Below, piece by piece: positions 1 through 8,545 of a DNA stretch of 47,927 nucleotides. Below the pieces are notes generated by a model. That model worked only from the letters and a program-made list of their open reading frames with translations. It was not told where the DNA came from and searched no databases. The translations under genes and the position numbers were made by a program. The DNA lies in the NCBI GenBank assembly GCA_016927835.1, contig JAFGMA010000284.1, positions 1 to 47,927 of the forward strand, in the 5' to 3' direction. Every line of letters starts with the position of its first letter. Within the stretch, counting starts at the first letter, position 1. The stretch comes from Candidatus Zhuqueibacterota bacterium (lineage in GTDB: Bacteria > Zhuqueibacterota > Zhuqueibacteria > Thermofontimicrobiales > Sulfurfontimicrobiaceae).

Positions 1-66
1 ATCAGGGGATTGCTTCGGCAAAAAACGCCTCGCAATGACAATTTTTCGAGTTTTCGGACACGCTCT
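1..66. repeat. Dispersed repeat at left end of window
   Basis: Contains GATTGCTTCGGC and CCTCGCAATGACA, the core of a 'CGCAATGACA' dispersed repeat, followed by TTTCGGACA and CTCTAAAT. The reverse complement of the last ~42 bases of the window has the same order (TCGCAATGACA, then TCTCGGACAGACACTAAT), so the two ends carry copies of one family in opposite orientation. The window probably starts inside a repeat where an assembly broke. No coding signal is seen. Confidence 0.6.
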
Positions 67-69
67 AAA

Positions 70-97
70 TAGGTAATTTATTTTATCCCACCTCCTC
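70..97 (-). repeat. MITE-like element, copy A (fragment)
   Basis: One end only of the ~99-bp element that is complete at 7109, 37127 and 40545. GGTAATTTATTTTATCCC followed by ACCTCC matches the right end of copy B and the reverse complement of the left ends of copies C and D. The sequence to its left (1-66) does not match the rest of the element, so this copy is truncated, perhaps by the neighbouring repeat. It lies just upstream of the start of the oxidoreductase gene at 111 and may contribute to its leader. Confidence 0.65.
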
Positions 98-110
98 AAA
101 AAGGACAGGC

Positions 111-1127
111 ATGCGACAGATCGTCATTACAAAAGCCGGAAAACCCGATGTATTGCAGATTCGGGAAAAAGATGCGCCTCATGCCGGCAAGGGAGAGTTG
201 CGTATTCGCGTCAAAGCTGCGGGTATCAATTTCGCGGATATCCTGGCGCGCAAAGGATTGTACCCGGATGCCCCGAAGAAACCGTGCGTTGTTGGCTATG
301 AAATTTCAGGCATCGTCGAAGCTGTGGGAGAATCAGTCAGCGCAAACTGGATCGACAAAAAAGTGCTATCACTGGTCCAATTCGGCGGGTATTCGGAAAT
401 CGTCACAGTACCCGAGCGACAGGTTTTCGAGATGCCCTCCAATCTGTCATTCGAGCAAGCGGCGGCATTGCCTGTGAATTATCTCACCGCTTATCAACTC
501 CTCGTGGTTATGGGCAATCTGCGCCGGGATGAATCGGTGCTGATCCATAACGCAGGCGGCGGTGTCGGTTTGGCTGCATTGGATATCGCGAAACATATCG
601 GCGCAACAATCTTCGGAACTGCGAGTTTCTGGAAACATGAATTCCTGAAAAATCGGGGGCTGCAGTTCGCCATCGATTATCGATCCCAGGATTGGGTCCG
701 CGAAATCAAAAGACTAACCAATGGTCGCGGTGTCGAACTGGTGATCGATCCGATTGGCGGTAAGCATTGGCAAAAAAGCTTCAGGGCGCTGCGACATACG
801 GGCAGACTCGGTGTTTTTGGAATTTCCGCAGCAACGAGGAGCAATTTTTCTGAAAAATTGAGTTTAATCAAGCTCGTATTTCAGACGCCCCGATTTAATC
901 CAATCGGATTGATGAATCGGAATAAAGGAATTTTCGGCGTGCATATCGGGCATTTGTGGCACGAACAAGGAAAGGTACTCAGTTGGATGAATGCCCTGCT
1001 CGATGGTGTCCGGCAGGGCTGGGTGCAGCCGCACGTCGATCGGAGCTTTCCTTTTGATAAGGCAGCAGAAGCGCACGAATTTATTGAAGCACGAAAAAAT
1101 ATCGGTAAGGCTATTCTGGTTCCATGA
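111..1127 (+). CDS. Zinc-independent MDR-family oxidoreductase (quinone oxidoreductase-like)
   Basis: 338 residues, normal for quinone oxidoreductase-like medium-chain dehydrogenases. The N-terminal GroES-like domain carries GINFADILARKGLYP near residues 38-52 and a GYEISGIVEAVG stretch (62-73). The Rossmann nucleotide-binding motif NAGGGVGLAA is at 147-156. The cysteines and histidine that bind catalytic zinc in alcohol dehydrogenases are not evident. Such enzymes reduce quinones or enals with NADPH; the substrate here is unknown. The ATG is preceded by AAGGA at a 5-base gap. The next gene begins 24 bases after the stop on the same strand, so the two are probably co-transcribed as a redox pair. 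Confidence 0.88.
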   Translation: MRQIVITKAGKPDVLQIREKDAPHAGKGELRIRVKAAGINFADILARKGLYPDAPKKPCVVGYEISGIVEAVGESVSANWIDKKVLSLVQFGGYSEIVTVPERQVFEMPSNLSFEQAAALPVNYLTAYQLLVVMGNLRRDESVLIHNAGGGVGLAALDIAKHIGATIFGTASFWKHEFLKNRGLQFAIDYRSQDWVREIKRLTNGRGVELVIDPIGGKHWQKSFRALRHTGRLGVFGISAATRSNFSEKLSLIKLVFQTPRFNPIGLMNRNKGIFGVHIGHLWHEQGKVLSWMNALLDGVRQGWVQPHVDRSFPFDKAAEAHEFIEARKNIGKAILVP

Positions 1128-1151
1128 CACAAGCAGCCCGGAGTTTCAACT

Positions 1152-2126
1152 ATGGCGAATGAAATTTTTGACACACTGATTATCGGAGGAGGTCCGGCAG
1201 GGCTTTCCGCAGCCAAGCACTTGGCATTCCATCGTCTTTGCGTGCTGTTGGTTGACCGCAAAACCGGGGCGTTGAACTTTCTTCACAATCCGGTTCATAA
1301 TTATTTAGGTTCCCCGAGCTCACAAACAGGGCAGGCGTTACTCCGACAGTTCCAGGGGGAAGCCGTTGCGATGGGCGCACAAATCAGCTACGAAAATATC
1401 ATCCGCATCGAAGGTACTTATCCGGAATTTCTGGTTACGGCGCAATCCTTGAAACCGGACCAACCTCCTCGCCAGTACAAAGCGAAAACAATCCTGCTGG
1501 CAACGGGTGTCTCGATTTTCCACCCCAAAATCAACGGCAACTGGGAAGAGTGGCTGCCGATAGCGAGTGCTGCCCGGGTTTGCTACTATTGTGCCGATTG
1601 CGAAGGACCTTTTGTTATCCAAAAAAAAATACTTGTTATCGGCGTGGGAACGGTTAATAACGCAATTCAAACCGCGAAATTTTTGCGGCACTACGCTTCT
1701 GAAATTTTACTGTTTATGACACAGGATGGCTTTATTCCGCTGCCACCGGACTATCAAAAAACGCTCGATGCGTCGGGATTCCGCTGGTTTTCTGGGTACA
1801 TTAAATCAGCGAAAATTGTTTCTCCCGGGAACAGACAACTCATAACCGATGATGCGGATCGGCAGCACGCATGCAACGCGTTTTTCATTTCAACAATCAG
1901 GCAGCCCCGCACAGAGTTGGCTCGTTCAATTGGCATTCATCTGAATGAGCACGGGGCGATTATCACGGACGAAACGGGTCAGACGAATATCGAAGGCATC
2001 TGGGCTGCGGGAGATGTCAGAGCCATCGCGCGCCAGATCGCTGTGGCGGCGGGTACAGGTAACTGGGCAGCTCTGATGATACATCGCAAGCTGAGGAGCT
2101 CGAAATTGGAATCCGGAAAATTTTAA
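1152..2126 (+). CDS. Thioredoxin reductase-like FAD/NAD(P) oxidoreductase
   Basis: 324 residues, the length of a low-molecular-weight thioredoxin reductase. The FAD-binding motif GGGPAG is at 12-17, a dithiol CADC at 147-150 sits where the TrxR active-site CxxC lies, a second dinucleotide motif GVGTVNNA starts near 164, and the C-terminal FAD motif (GIWAAGDVR) is near 284. The surrounding YYCADCEGP is close to the C-x-x-C-D/E-G-P form of the family, so disulfide reductase activity is plausible. The NADPH motif ends in VNNA rather than the usual GDSAxE, so cofactor or partner may differ from canonical TrxB. GGAG lies 8 bases before the ATG. It follows the MDR gene closely; no thioredoxin gene is adjacent. 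Confidence 0.85.
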   Translation: MANEIFDTLIIGGGPAGLSAAKHLAFHRLCVLLVDRKTGALNFLHNPVHNYLGSPSSQTGQALLRQFQGEAVAMGAQISYENIIRIEGTYPEFLVTAQSLKPDQPPRQYKAKTILLATGVSIFHPKINGNWEEWLPIASAARVCYYCADCEGPFVIQKKILVIGVGTVNNAIQTAKFLRHYASEILLFMTQDGFIPLPPDYQKTLDASGFRWFSGYIKSAKIVSPGNRQLITDDADRQHACNAFFISTIRQPRTELARSIGIHLNEHGAIITDETGQTNIEGIWAAGDVRAIARQIAVAAGTGNWAALMIHRKLRSSKLESGKF

Positions 2127-2445
2127 CAGCATGATGCCCACAAACAGCACACCCATAAAGACTTTCAGGTACATCGTATGAAAACTCTCGATTTCAGCAT
2201 CAAAAAAATAGAACACAGATTTAGCTGATCGAACGGATTTACACTGATTCGGTATAGCGGTAAAGAAGAATCCGTTATAATCCGCGGAAGCCGTTCAATC
2301 AGTGCCCGATTTTAGCATCTGGTTGGACGTCAAATACAATTTCAATCAAGGAAATGATTGTTGACAATACACTAAAAATCAAATAACCAGACCCGTAATT
2401 ATTTGAAATCGAGAGCGTTCCATATTAAATCGGAGGTGAGAGAAG
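2127..2445. other. Intergenic region with decayed dispersed repeat
   Basis: No gene is supported. Bases about 2208-2306 (AACACAGATT, GATCGAACGGATTTACACTG, CCGTTCAATCAGTG) look like a decayed copy of an intergenic repeat with internal symmetry; a second AACACAGATT stretch lies near 40780. A possible sigma-70 -35 box TTGACA is at 2361-2366, with a weak -10 (TAACCA) 17 bases later. This could serve the lipoprotein gene at 2446. On the reverse strand, 2126-2180 could encode a short hydrophobic peptide (MYLKVFMGVLFVGIMLLKF), possibly a gene remnant. Confidence 0.4.
2361..2389 (+). promoter_or_regulatory. Possible promoter of the 2446 lipoprotein gene
   Basis: TTGACA at 2361-2366 is a perfect -35; the best -10 at the right spacing (17 bases) is TAACCA, only a partial match. 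Low confidence. Confidence 0.3.
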
Positions 2446-3888
2446 ATGATACAGAATTTAAAGTCAAAAACATTGATGTCAGGCTCTGTGATGAAATTCG
2501 GCGGTCTGCTTGGCTGCTTCATCATTTTTCTTTTATTCGCCTGCGGCGATAGCTGTACTGAACGCGAGAAGACATCGTCTGAACTGACAATCGCCGGTTG
2601 GGATTCCCTTTTCAGTTACCACTACGCATATACGGTAAAAGAAGAAATGGGCAATGACCGCACCGCAGAACCTGTGGAAGTGACATTGAGCGCCAAATCC
2701 GGCGAATTATCAAATTGGCAGGATGAGATTCGGATCGTTCGTGTGGATACTTCAAAAAAACCGGAACTTGTGGCGTTTCAGGTATATGGACAGGTAACCG
2801 CCGAAGCCCCGCCGACCGAGAGCGCGAACATTGTTTTCATCGCCACCTGCCCGGCGTACCAACAGGTGACGTATCACCTGTATTGGGGAAAAGTATCCGC
2901 AAAGCCGTTGCCGACTGCCCCATTTCCGACCGATCTCCGGATTGAAGGAACCGCACCCGGGCTGACGGTTCAAAATGCGTTTTATCGTATCGAACTGTCA
3001 CAAAAATGCGGCGCAATTCAAACAGCTCGCCGTGCGGGTCAGGATGATGAACATGACATGCGCTTCTATCAAAAATTGCCGATGCATTTCGGCGCCGACG
3101 TCTGGAGCCCCCCGGCAGCGTGGGATCACGATTATGACTGGGAGTCACCGCCGAATGCACATGTTATTGAGGGACCGGTGATGGTGAAATATCATCGTTG
3201 GGGACCACTGAAAAGCTACCAGGATGTGATCGTTCACCTGACATATACGTTTTACGCCGGCGTACCTTATGTGAAAACAGCGAGTATGATGGAATTTACC
3301 GAGAATCGCTCTGCACGCGCAGTGCGCCTGGGCGAGATTGTTGTGACGCACCTCGCTTCGAAGGGGCATTCACGGGAGCCGGAAATCGATTCCACCGATA
3401 TTGTATTCACGCATTACGCCTGGCAAGAGGCTGGCAAAATCGTTACGCGAGAAATCGCGGCGCACCTGGATTCACAGAATGTGGCAGTAATCGAGGGCAT
3501 TGCACGCGGCGGACTGGCAATTCTAGATCGCGATGTTCCCTGGGTCGCCGGGTATCACACTTCAAAAAAAGTCGGTATCGCTTCGCTGAGAAAGTCTCAT
3601 TTTGTGGGAAACAGATATGGCAATCCGATTCCGTTTACCGCGGCGTGTACCTATTTGGCGCAATACGGCTGGGGATTCACCTACTGGTCCCGCCCGGAAG
3701 TTTATCCGTTTGGGCTGCGCAAAACCACGCTCGATCACAATGCCGTCGTTTCCCGGGGAACGCTGTTCGCCGCCGAAGAAGCGCTGATGATATTCGAGCC
3801 AAAAGATAACCTCAAAGACGTCCAAAATGCGTATGTTTCATTCACCCATCCCCTGAAACTGCAATTCAAGGGAACCGGACCCTGGTAA
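2446..3888 (+). CDS. Secreted lipoprotein of unknown function
   Basis: 480 residues with a lipoprotein signal: a charged start, a hydrophobic run ending FLLFAC (residues ~22-33), then Cys and GDSC. The mature part is rich in beta-strand-like, aromatic segments, with a WSPPAAWDHDYDW cluster near residue 225, and reads like an extracellular beta-sandwich protein, perhaps carbohydrate related. I do not recognise the family with confidence. The start is supported by GGAGG 9 bases before the ATG; in-frame ATGs at 2476 and 2491 would also keep the signal peptide. The neighbouring genes (TrxR-like upstream, queA downstream) give no functional clue. Confidence 0.8.
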   Translation: MIQNLKSKTLMSGSVMKFGGLLGCFIIFLLFACGDSCTEREKTSSELTIAGWDSLFSYHYAYTVKEEMGNDRTAEPVEVTLSAKSGELSNWQDEIRIVRVDTSKKPELVAFQVYGQVTAEAPPTESANIVFIATCPAYQQVTYHLYWGKVSAKPLPTAPFPTDLRIEGTAPGLTVQNAFYRIELSQKCGAIQTARRAGQDDEHDMRFYQKLPMHFGADVWSPPAAWDHDYDWESPPNAHVIEGPVMVKYHRWGPLKSYQDVIVHLTYTFYAGVPYVKTASMMEFTENRSARAVRLGEIVVTHLASKGHSREPEIDSTDIVFTHYAWQEAGKIVTREIAAHLDSQNVAVIEGIARGGLAILDRDVPWVAGYHTSKKVGIASLRKSHFVGNRYGNPIPFTAACTYLAQYGWGFTYWSRPEVYPFGLRKTTLDHNAVVSRGTLFAAEEALMIFEPKDNLKDVQNAYVSFTHPLKLQFKGTGPW

Positions 3889-3987
3889 ATCGATCTCCAG
3901 TCTCTCTCGCCGGGATTCTTCGGATGAAACGTGTACCGCCATTCAACCGGCTGCACAAAATGGACGGAAATGTTTTTCAATTAGAGA

Positions 3988-5034
3988 ATGACGACATTCA
4001 AGTTAAATTTATCGGATTACGATTATCACTTACCGCCAGAGATGATCGCGCAGTATCCGTGTGAACCACGCGATCTATGCAAATTGATGTGCATCGATCG
4101 CCAATCCGGTGCGATCACCCATGGGAATTTCAGGGATATCCTGGAATATGTGTATCCCAATGATGTGCTGGTACTAAATGACACGCGCGTGTTTCCCGCC
4201 CGGATTTTCGGCAATAGATCCACCGGCGCCCGAATTGAAATTCTGCTGCTGAAACACCTGGGCGATCATCGCTGGCAAGCTCTGGTAAAACCCGGGCGGC
4301 GCTTTCGAAAAGGGGATCATGGAATTTTTGCGGATGGGAAACTTGCAGTCGAAGTGACCGCTGAAGAAAATGAAGGCATCCGGCAGGTGCGCCTGTCAGC
4401 CGATGGCGGACAGCTTTTCGAAATTCTGGATGCTGCCGGACACGTGCCGCTTCCGCCTTATATCGACAGACCGGATGAAAACGCAGACCGACAGCAATAC
4501 CAGACTGTGTACGCCCATCAAACGGGTTCGGTTGCTGCACCGACCGCCGGTTTGCATTTCACCGAAGCGCTTTTGACAGCAATTGAAGCTAAGGGAATTT
4601 CCGTGGCACCGGTGACTCTTCACGTTGGATTGGACACATTCCGCCCGGTTGCGGTCGAAGATATTCGTACCCATCAGATGCATTCCGAATTCTATTCAAT
4701 CAGCGAAGCCAGCGCCGAAAAAATCAATTCAACGCGCTCGAACAACAGGCGAGTCATTGCTGTCGGCACAACGTCTGTGCGCACACTGGAAACCGCAGCG
4801 CAGCAGACTGACCGGATTCAAGCCGGATCCGGCTGGAGCCGATTATTCATCTATCCCGGATATCGCTATCGCTGTGTGGATGCAATCATCACCAATTTCC
4901 ATCTGCCCAAATCAAGCTTGTTGATGATGATTTCCGCCTTCTGGTCGCTCGAAAAGCTGTTAGCGGCGTATCGTGAGGCTATTCAACATCAGTACAGGTT
5001 TTACAGCTACGGTGATGCCATGTTTCTGTTTTGA
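3988..5034 (+). CDS. queA: S-adenosylmethionine:tRNA ribosyltransferase-isomerase
   Basis: 348 residues, full family length. QueA transfers and isomerises the ribose of SAM onto preQ1 at the wobble base of tRNAs, giving epoxyqueuosine in the cytosol. Hallmarks in order: LNDTRVFPAR at 63-72, GHVPLPPYI at 151-159, APTAGLHFT at 184-192, HVGLDTFRPV at 212-221, HSEFYSI at 232-238, GTTSVRTLE and TNFHLPKSSL in the C-terminal third. No other queuosine gene lies nearby. It is convergent with the PDZ lipoprotein gene, with only two bases between the stop codons. Confidence 0.97.
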   Translation: MTTFKLNLSDYDYHLPPEMIAQYPCEPRDLCKLMCIDRQSGAITHGNFRDILEYVYPNDVLVLNDTRVFPARIFGNRSTGARIEILLLKHLGDHRWQALVKPGRRFRKGDHGIFADGKLAVEVTAEENEGIRQVRLSADGGQLFEILDAAGHVPLPPYIDRPDENADRQQYQTVYAHQTGSVAAPTAGLHFTEALLTAIEAKGISVAPVTLHVGLDTFRPVAVEDIRTHQMHSEFYSISEASAEKINSTRSNNRRVIAVGTTSVRTLETAAQQTDRIQAGSGWSRLFIYPGYRYRCVDAIITNFHLPKSSLLMMISAFWSLEKLLAAYREAIQHQYRFYSYGDAMFLF

Positions 5035-5036
5035 TA

Positions 5037-6101
5037 TCAGATTATGAATATCGAATCCTTGATTTCTCTTCCTAACGATCTCATTTTGCGTTTGAATTGT
5101 CGCATCTCCCGTTTGAACGCTTCAACATCATCTTTCATTTGCTCCACATCATCGAGATTTTCAACGATATTCTCACCTATTTCTTCCCGGATACTCTCTT
5201 CCAACTCCTGTGCAAAATCGGACACATTTTTTTCAAATTCATCACCGAATTCGAAATGAAGCGCTGGTACATGCAATCGCAGCTTGTGCGGTGATTGATG
5301 ACTGCGAAATCGCCGACGCTTAACTTCCACCGTTGCCGAATTCGCCTCGCCCTTCCTGAGAAATTTCAATTCAAGCTGATTTTGCTTTCTGGTCTCATGC
5401 CGGATATCTAAAATATCTTCAATCGACGAAACAGCTTTCCCTTCAAGCTGCGTTATGATATCTCCGGGTTTCAGCCCGGCGTTATCAGCCGGAGAATCCG
5501 GTTTAACATCGAGAATCAACACACCAGTCGAGGCGTTGACATTGAAATAGCTAGCAAGATCGGCATTCAGGTTCTGCAGCCGCGCGCCTTGAAAATCATT
5601 GGCTTTATTCATAAAAAAGGAAAATTCGCCCTTTGACGGAAAATCGAGATTGATGTGCCAATCCGCATCCGATTCCTGTGTGAATTTAGCCGGTCGTTTC
5701 CCTGCACGAAAAGTGATGGTTTGTACCTCCCTCTTGCGCTCGATTTCCAGTCGCACTTTATCATCCGGCTCGCAGCGCGCCACTCGCTTCAGCAAGTCAG
5801 ATTCTTTTCGCATTCGTCTCCGGTTGAAACGCAGGATAATGTCGTCGCGTTTCAAACCGGCTTTTTCTCCGGGACTATCTTCAAAAACTTCGGTAATCAC
5901 CACGCCCTCACGGGTTTCGGTGCCCAATTCTTCCCGCAATTCGGGTGTGAGTCTGGTGAATCGAATGCCAATCCACCCGCGCTCATCGGAATCGCGTTCG
6001 GTAAAAATACACTCATCATCACACGCCAGGAAAAGAATGAAGGACAGTGAAACCAGCATCCAGGCAACATACGCTATATTTAAATGGGTTCTTTTAGCCA
6101 T
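5037..6101 (-). CDS. Two-PDZ-domain lipoprotein without protease domain
   Basis: 354 residues from an ATG at 6101, preceded by GGAG with a 6-base gap; an in-frame TTG four codons upstream overlaps that Shine-Dalgarno site and is rejected. A lipoprotein signal ends LFLAC. A first PDZ domain (about 40-125, with GVVITEVFEDSPGEKAGLK) and a second (about 170-255, with GVLILDVKPDSPADNAGLKPGD) follow. The C-terminal ~80 residues are highly charged and probably coiled coil (ESIREEIGENIVENLDDVEQ and on). DegP/HtrA proteins combine PDZ domains with a trypsin fold, but no GNSGG or catalytic triad is seen, so this is more likely a peptide-binding adaptor or periplasmic scaffold. Confidence 0.87.
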   Translation of the reverse strand: MAKRTHLNIAYVAWMLVSLSFILFLACDDECIFTERDSDERGWIGIRFTRLTPELREELGTETREGVVITEVFEDSPGEKAGLKRDDIILRFNRRRMRKESDLLKRVARCEPDDKVRLEIERKREVQTITFRAGKRPAKFTQESDADWHINLDFPSKGEFSFFMNKANDFQGARLQNLNADLASYFNVNASTGVLILDVKPDSPADNAGLKPGDIITQLEGKAVSSIEDILDIRHETRKQNQLELKFLRKGEANSATVEVKRRRFRSHQSPHKLRLHVPALHFEFGDEFEKNVSDFAQELEESIREEIGENIVENLDDVEQMKDDVEAFKREMRQFKRKMRSLGREIKDSIFII

Positions 6102-6434
6102 ATCGCACTCCAAAGTTAAATGAGTACTGAATTAATTGCACCAGGGATCAGCCAGATATTACGACAGGATCGCTCAAAAGTTTATGAAAAAATAAGCAGT
6201 TTCAGGTGGCAGCGCGCCGGTAGGGGATTGAAAGCGAATCGAGGTCGGAGGTCAGGCTTTTGACAGACAAAGCAAAATACGTCCAGGGATGCATTTTTCG
6301 GAATGATAATTCAATGGATAAAAATTGTGGAACTGAAGCGGTGAGGTAGATGGATTGATGTGTCCGAGGGGGAAAGGGTATATGAACTTCTCGCTGAGGT
6401 GCGCGTAATTAATCGCAATCATAATCAGCGGAAA
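6102..6434. other. Intergenic region without recognisable content
   Basis: About 330 bases between two minus-strand genes. No ORF with convincing composition, no RNA gene and no strong hairpin was found. It must hold the promoter of the PDZ lipoprotein gene on the minus strand, but no clear -35/-10 pair stands out. Confidence 0.3.
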
Positions 6435-6632
6435 TTATTTTTTAATGTACCCTGAGCAACCTGTGCCCTTGCACATTTTGCATTCAAAAAACCAACCACT
6501 ATCGCAATCATCATCTTCCAGACAAAAATCATCATCAGTAAATTCATCCTCTCCGTTGAAGGGACAGATTGTAGCCATAGCCTTTTGCGGATTATTCGCA
6601 GGCTTGTTTCTCGAATTCCTGTTACGAAACAT
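6435..6632 (-). CDS. Small cysteine- and aspartate-rich protein, unknown
   Basis: 65 residues. The case for a real gene is a perfect AAGGAG at a 6-base gap from the ATG and strongly biased composition. The N-terminus is basic (RNRNSRNK). The second half holds six cysteines: CPF, then FC and DDC in an acidic D/E run, then CKMCKGTGC. The last cluster resembles the CxxCxGxG repeat of DnaJ-type zinc fingers. There is no signal peptide, so a cytosolic metal-binding or disulfide-rich protein is likely. A ribosomally made, modified peptide precursor is an alternative, but no modification enzyme is adjacent. It is separate from the PDZ gene by ~330 bases. Confidence 0.6.
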   Translation of the reverse strand: MFRNRNSRNKPANNPQKAMATICPFNGEDEFTDDDFCLEDDDCDSGWFFECKMCKGTGCSGYIKK

Positions 6633-7108
6633 AAAACACTCCTTGTTTTACATCTAAATTCATGAACATTAAACCGATTGAATTAATAAAATTCAGGACT
6701 CCTTCTGAATCCGGATCGATCATTACAAACTTTGTACCCGCCTGTCACAGGAATAAAAGAATTTTTCGACATAACTATCATATTGGTTTTTTTACAAAAT
6801 AACACGTTCGCTGCAAAACCCCCAAATCAATTAAGCATAATAAATATAGATCAATTCGGAACATTGTTTGCAATTGAAACAAACATTTCAATCATAGAGC
6901 AGGTTCGCGCCCACAAAACAAAGGTTCTTTTGCAGTTGCAAAGATATCATTGAACGGAACTATTCCGCCGCGCCCAGAGTATCGTAAAAATAGAGCTATC
7001 AAAGATGAAATATTTGATATTTCCATCAATCGAAATGCGCGAATCGGCAGTGTATGACTGGATTGACACCAGGCTTACGCAGGCTCAATTCCTCCTGCCG
7101 CACGTTTA
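6633..7108. other. AT-rich intergenic region
   Basis: Between the small Cys-rich gene (-) and MITE copy B. The only open stretch (about 6732-6953, +) begins at a TTG without a Shine-Dalgarno sequence and has no recognisable domain, so it is not called. The minus-strand promoter of the small gene should lie in the first ~150 bases. Nothing else is recognised. Confidence 0.3.
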
Positions 7109-7207
7109 GGAGGTGGGATAAAAGTAACCCGGACATTTTGGGTAAAAATAATTTTGATAAATAGCCGCTTGTGAAATTTAATGAGTAACTTATTTTATCC
7201 CATTTCC
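7109..7207 (-). repeat. MITE-like element, copy B (99 bp)
   Basis: Begins GGAGGTGGGATAAA and ends TTTATCCCATTTCC, a near-perfect terminal inverted repeat of ~14 bases. The interior (GGACATTTTGGGTA..., AAATAGCC) matches the reverse complement of copies C and D along its length, so this copy is inverted relative to them. Flanks read TTTA on the left and TTAA on the right, which may be part of the terminal repeat or a TTAA-type target duplication. No ORF of its own; size and structure fit a non-autonomous transposable element. It ends 65 bases before the hydrolase gene. Confidence 0.8.
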
Positions 7208-7272
7208 TTAACAACAAATCCATCAGCCAGTGAGCTGATGCAACCAACCAACATCTGCTGAGAGGTCAAGTC

Positions 7273-8232
7273 ATGAATCTACAAAAATTTTACTTCATAC
7301 CCGTGCTTCTCGTTATCGCACTGCTAATGCCGATTTCCTCCCGTGCCGGCGAAAATATATCCTTTTACAGCGAGCAGAACATCCTCGATTTTTACAATTA
7401 CGATAAAACACAACCATTCGATGCGGAAATGGATACAACGGGAATGGCAGCAATTAATTATATCATCAACATTACCTTCACGAGCCTTCACAACGAACGC
7501 GTTCCGGCAAAATTGTGGATGCCGAAATGGGCAACACCCGAGGTTAAGGCACCCGTTATCTTCTGGTTGCACGGATACGGGGGCAATAAACATATTGAGG
7601 ATGCTGCCTTTTGGGGATTGAGTTCCCTGAACTGCGCGTTTATGGCGCTGGATGCGCAGTATCATGGCGACCGGCGCGAATCCGCCAAAGCGATGTACAG
7701 CCTTGATTTAGTACAAGATCGCTACGCCATTGCCCAGACGATTCTCGATTACCGCCGGGCGATGGATTTTATATCGCAATATCCCCAAATCGATACCACC
7801 CGAATCGGTATTCTGGGCGGAAGCATGGGCGGAATCGTGGGCGCGATGCTTGCCGGTGTCGATGAACGGGTGAAAGTCAGCGTGATCATCGTTGGCGCAG
7901 GGCACTGGTCAGAAATGCTTAAATTGAGCGACCACGAGACCGCGCCCGCCTTGCGTGACTATTTGCACGGGCACTTTTCAATGATCGATCGCATTCTGAT
8001 GCCGGTCGATCCATTGACCCTCATCCATCGCGTAAGTAACCTGCAAATGCACAATGGCACCGAGGATATGACTGTGCCGTATCCGCTGGCGGTTGAATTG
8101 TTTCAGCACGCGGGCGAGCCAAAGGAATTTCATAAATACGAAGGTCACAATCACGAATCCATATTGAACGATTTCAACGCAAGTTTTTTGCTGATTCAGC
8201 GCACGATTCGCTGGTTCCAGAAGTACTTGTAA
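7273..8232 (+). CDS. Secreted alpha/beta hydrolase (esterase-like)
   Basis: 319 residues with a Sec signal peptide (hydrophobic run 8-20, then SSRAGE). The oxyanion-side motif HGYGG is at 100-104, the nucleophile elbow GGSMGG at 182-187 gives Ser184, an acidic residue in NGTEDMTV (Asp265) and His292 in YEGHNHES complete a plausible Ser-Asp-His triad. Overall order matches the dienelactone hydrolase/acetyl-esterase type of the fold. The substrate is unknown; export suggests action on extracellular or periplasmic esters. GAGGTC lies 5 bases before the ATG. It stands alone between MITE copy B and the GxxExxY cassette. Confidence 0.9.
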   Translation: MNLQKFYFIPVLLVIALLMPISSRAGENISFYSEQNILDFYNYDKTQPFDAEMDTTGMAAINYIINITFTSLHNERVPAKLWMPKWATPEVKAPVIFWLHGYGGNKHIEDAAFWGLSSLNCAFMALDAQYHGDRRESAKAMYSLDLVQDRYAIAQTILDYRRAMDFISQYPQIDTTRIGILGGSMGGIVGAMLAGVDERVKVSVIIVGAGHWSEMLKLSDHETAPALRDYLHGHFSMIDRILMPVDPLTLIHRVSNLQMHNGTEDMTVPYPLAVELFQHAGEPKEFHKYEGHNHESILNDFNASFLLIQRTIRWFQKYL

Positions 8233-8271
8233 AACCTGTCCTTTTAAAGTAAAATTAACAAGTTAAGAAAA

Positions 8272-8295
8272 GCAGAGGGCGCGGAGTACGCAGAG
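8272..8295. repeat. Left inverted repeat of GxxExxY cassette
   Basis: GCAGAGGGCGCGGAG followed by TACGCAGAG. The reverse complement of the segment at 8546-8570, on the far side of the small ORF, reads CGCAGAGACGCTGAG then TTCGCAGAG, so the two bracket the ORF as an imperfect inverted repeat. Such GCAGAG-rich sequences often accompany GxxExxY genes in environmental genomes. Confidence 0.6.
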
Positions 8296-8316
8296 AAAAG
8301 GAATGGATTACCCAAT

Positions 8317-8541
8317 ATGCATGAAAATGAAATTTCAGAGAAAATAAGAGGTGCTGCTATAGAGGTGCATCGAATACTCGGTCCGGGATTCTTAGAATCT
8401 GTATCTATAATCGATAAGCCCAGATTATTAACATATCTAAAGCTGAGTGGATGCCATTTGGGCTTAATTATTAATTTTCATGAAGAACTATTACGAAGCG
8501 GCGTTCATAGAGTTGTTAATAATCTGAAAGAACAAGATTGA
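8317..8541 (+). pseudogene. GxxExxY-family gene with internal in-frame deletion
   Basis: The N-terminus (NEISEKIRGAAIEVHRILGPGFLESV) and the C-terminus (LLTYLKLSGCHLGLIINF..., VNNL) are typical of the GxxExxY family, whose members are usually ~120-130 residues. Here only 74 residues remain: the ~50 central residues, including the Y of the name motif and the predicted nuclease-like core, are missing and the ends are joined in frame at about residues 27-34. Frame is intact, so a short product could still be made, but loss of the core suggests it is inactive. The function of the family is not established. The copy is bracketed by inverted repeats at 8272 and 8546. Confidence 0.7.
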
Positions 8542-8545
8542 GTCG

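Noticed and set aside
1926..2216. 96-codon - ORF with hydrophobic N-terminus
   Set aside because: Mostly antisense to the TrxR-like gene. The hydrophobic start could be a gene remnant but is not supported as a gene.
6732..6953. 73-codon + ORF in AT-rich gap
   Set aside because: TTG start, no Shine-Dalgarno, no recognisable domain, composition like surrounding intergenic DNA.
7026..7247. 73-codon - ORF over MITE copy B
   Set aside because: It is the translation of the repeat element and flanking DNA; starts and composition are not gene-like.
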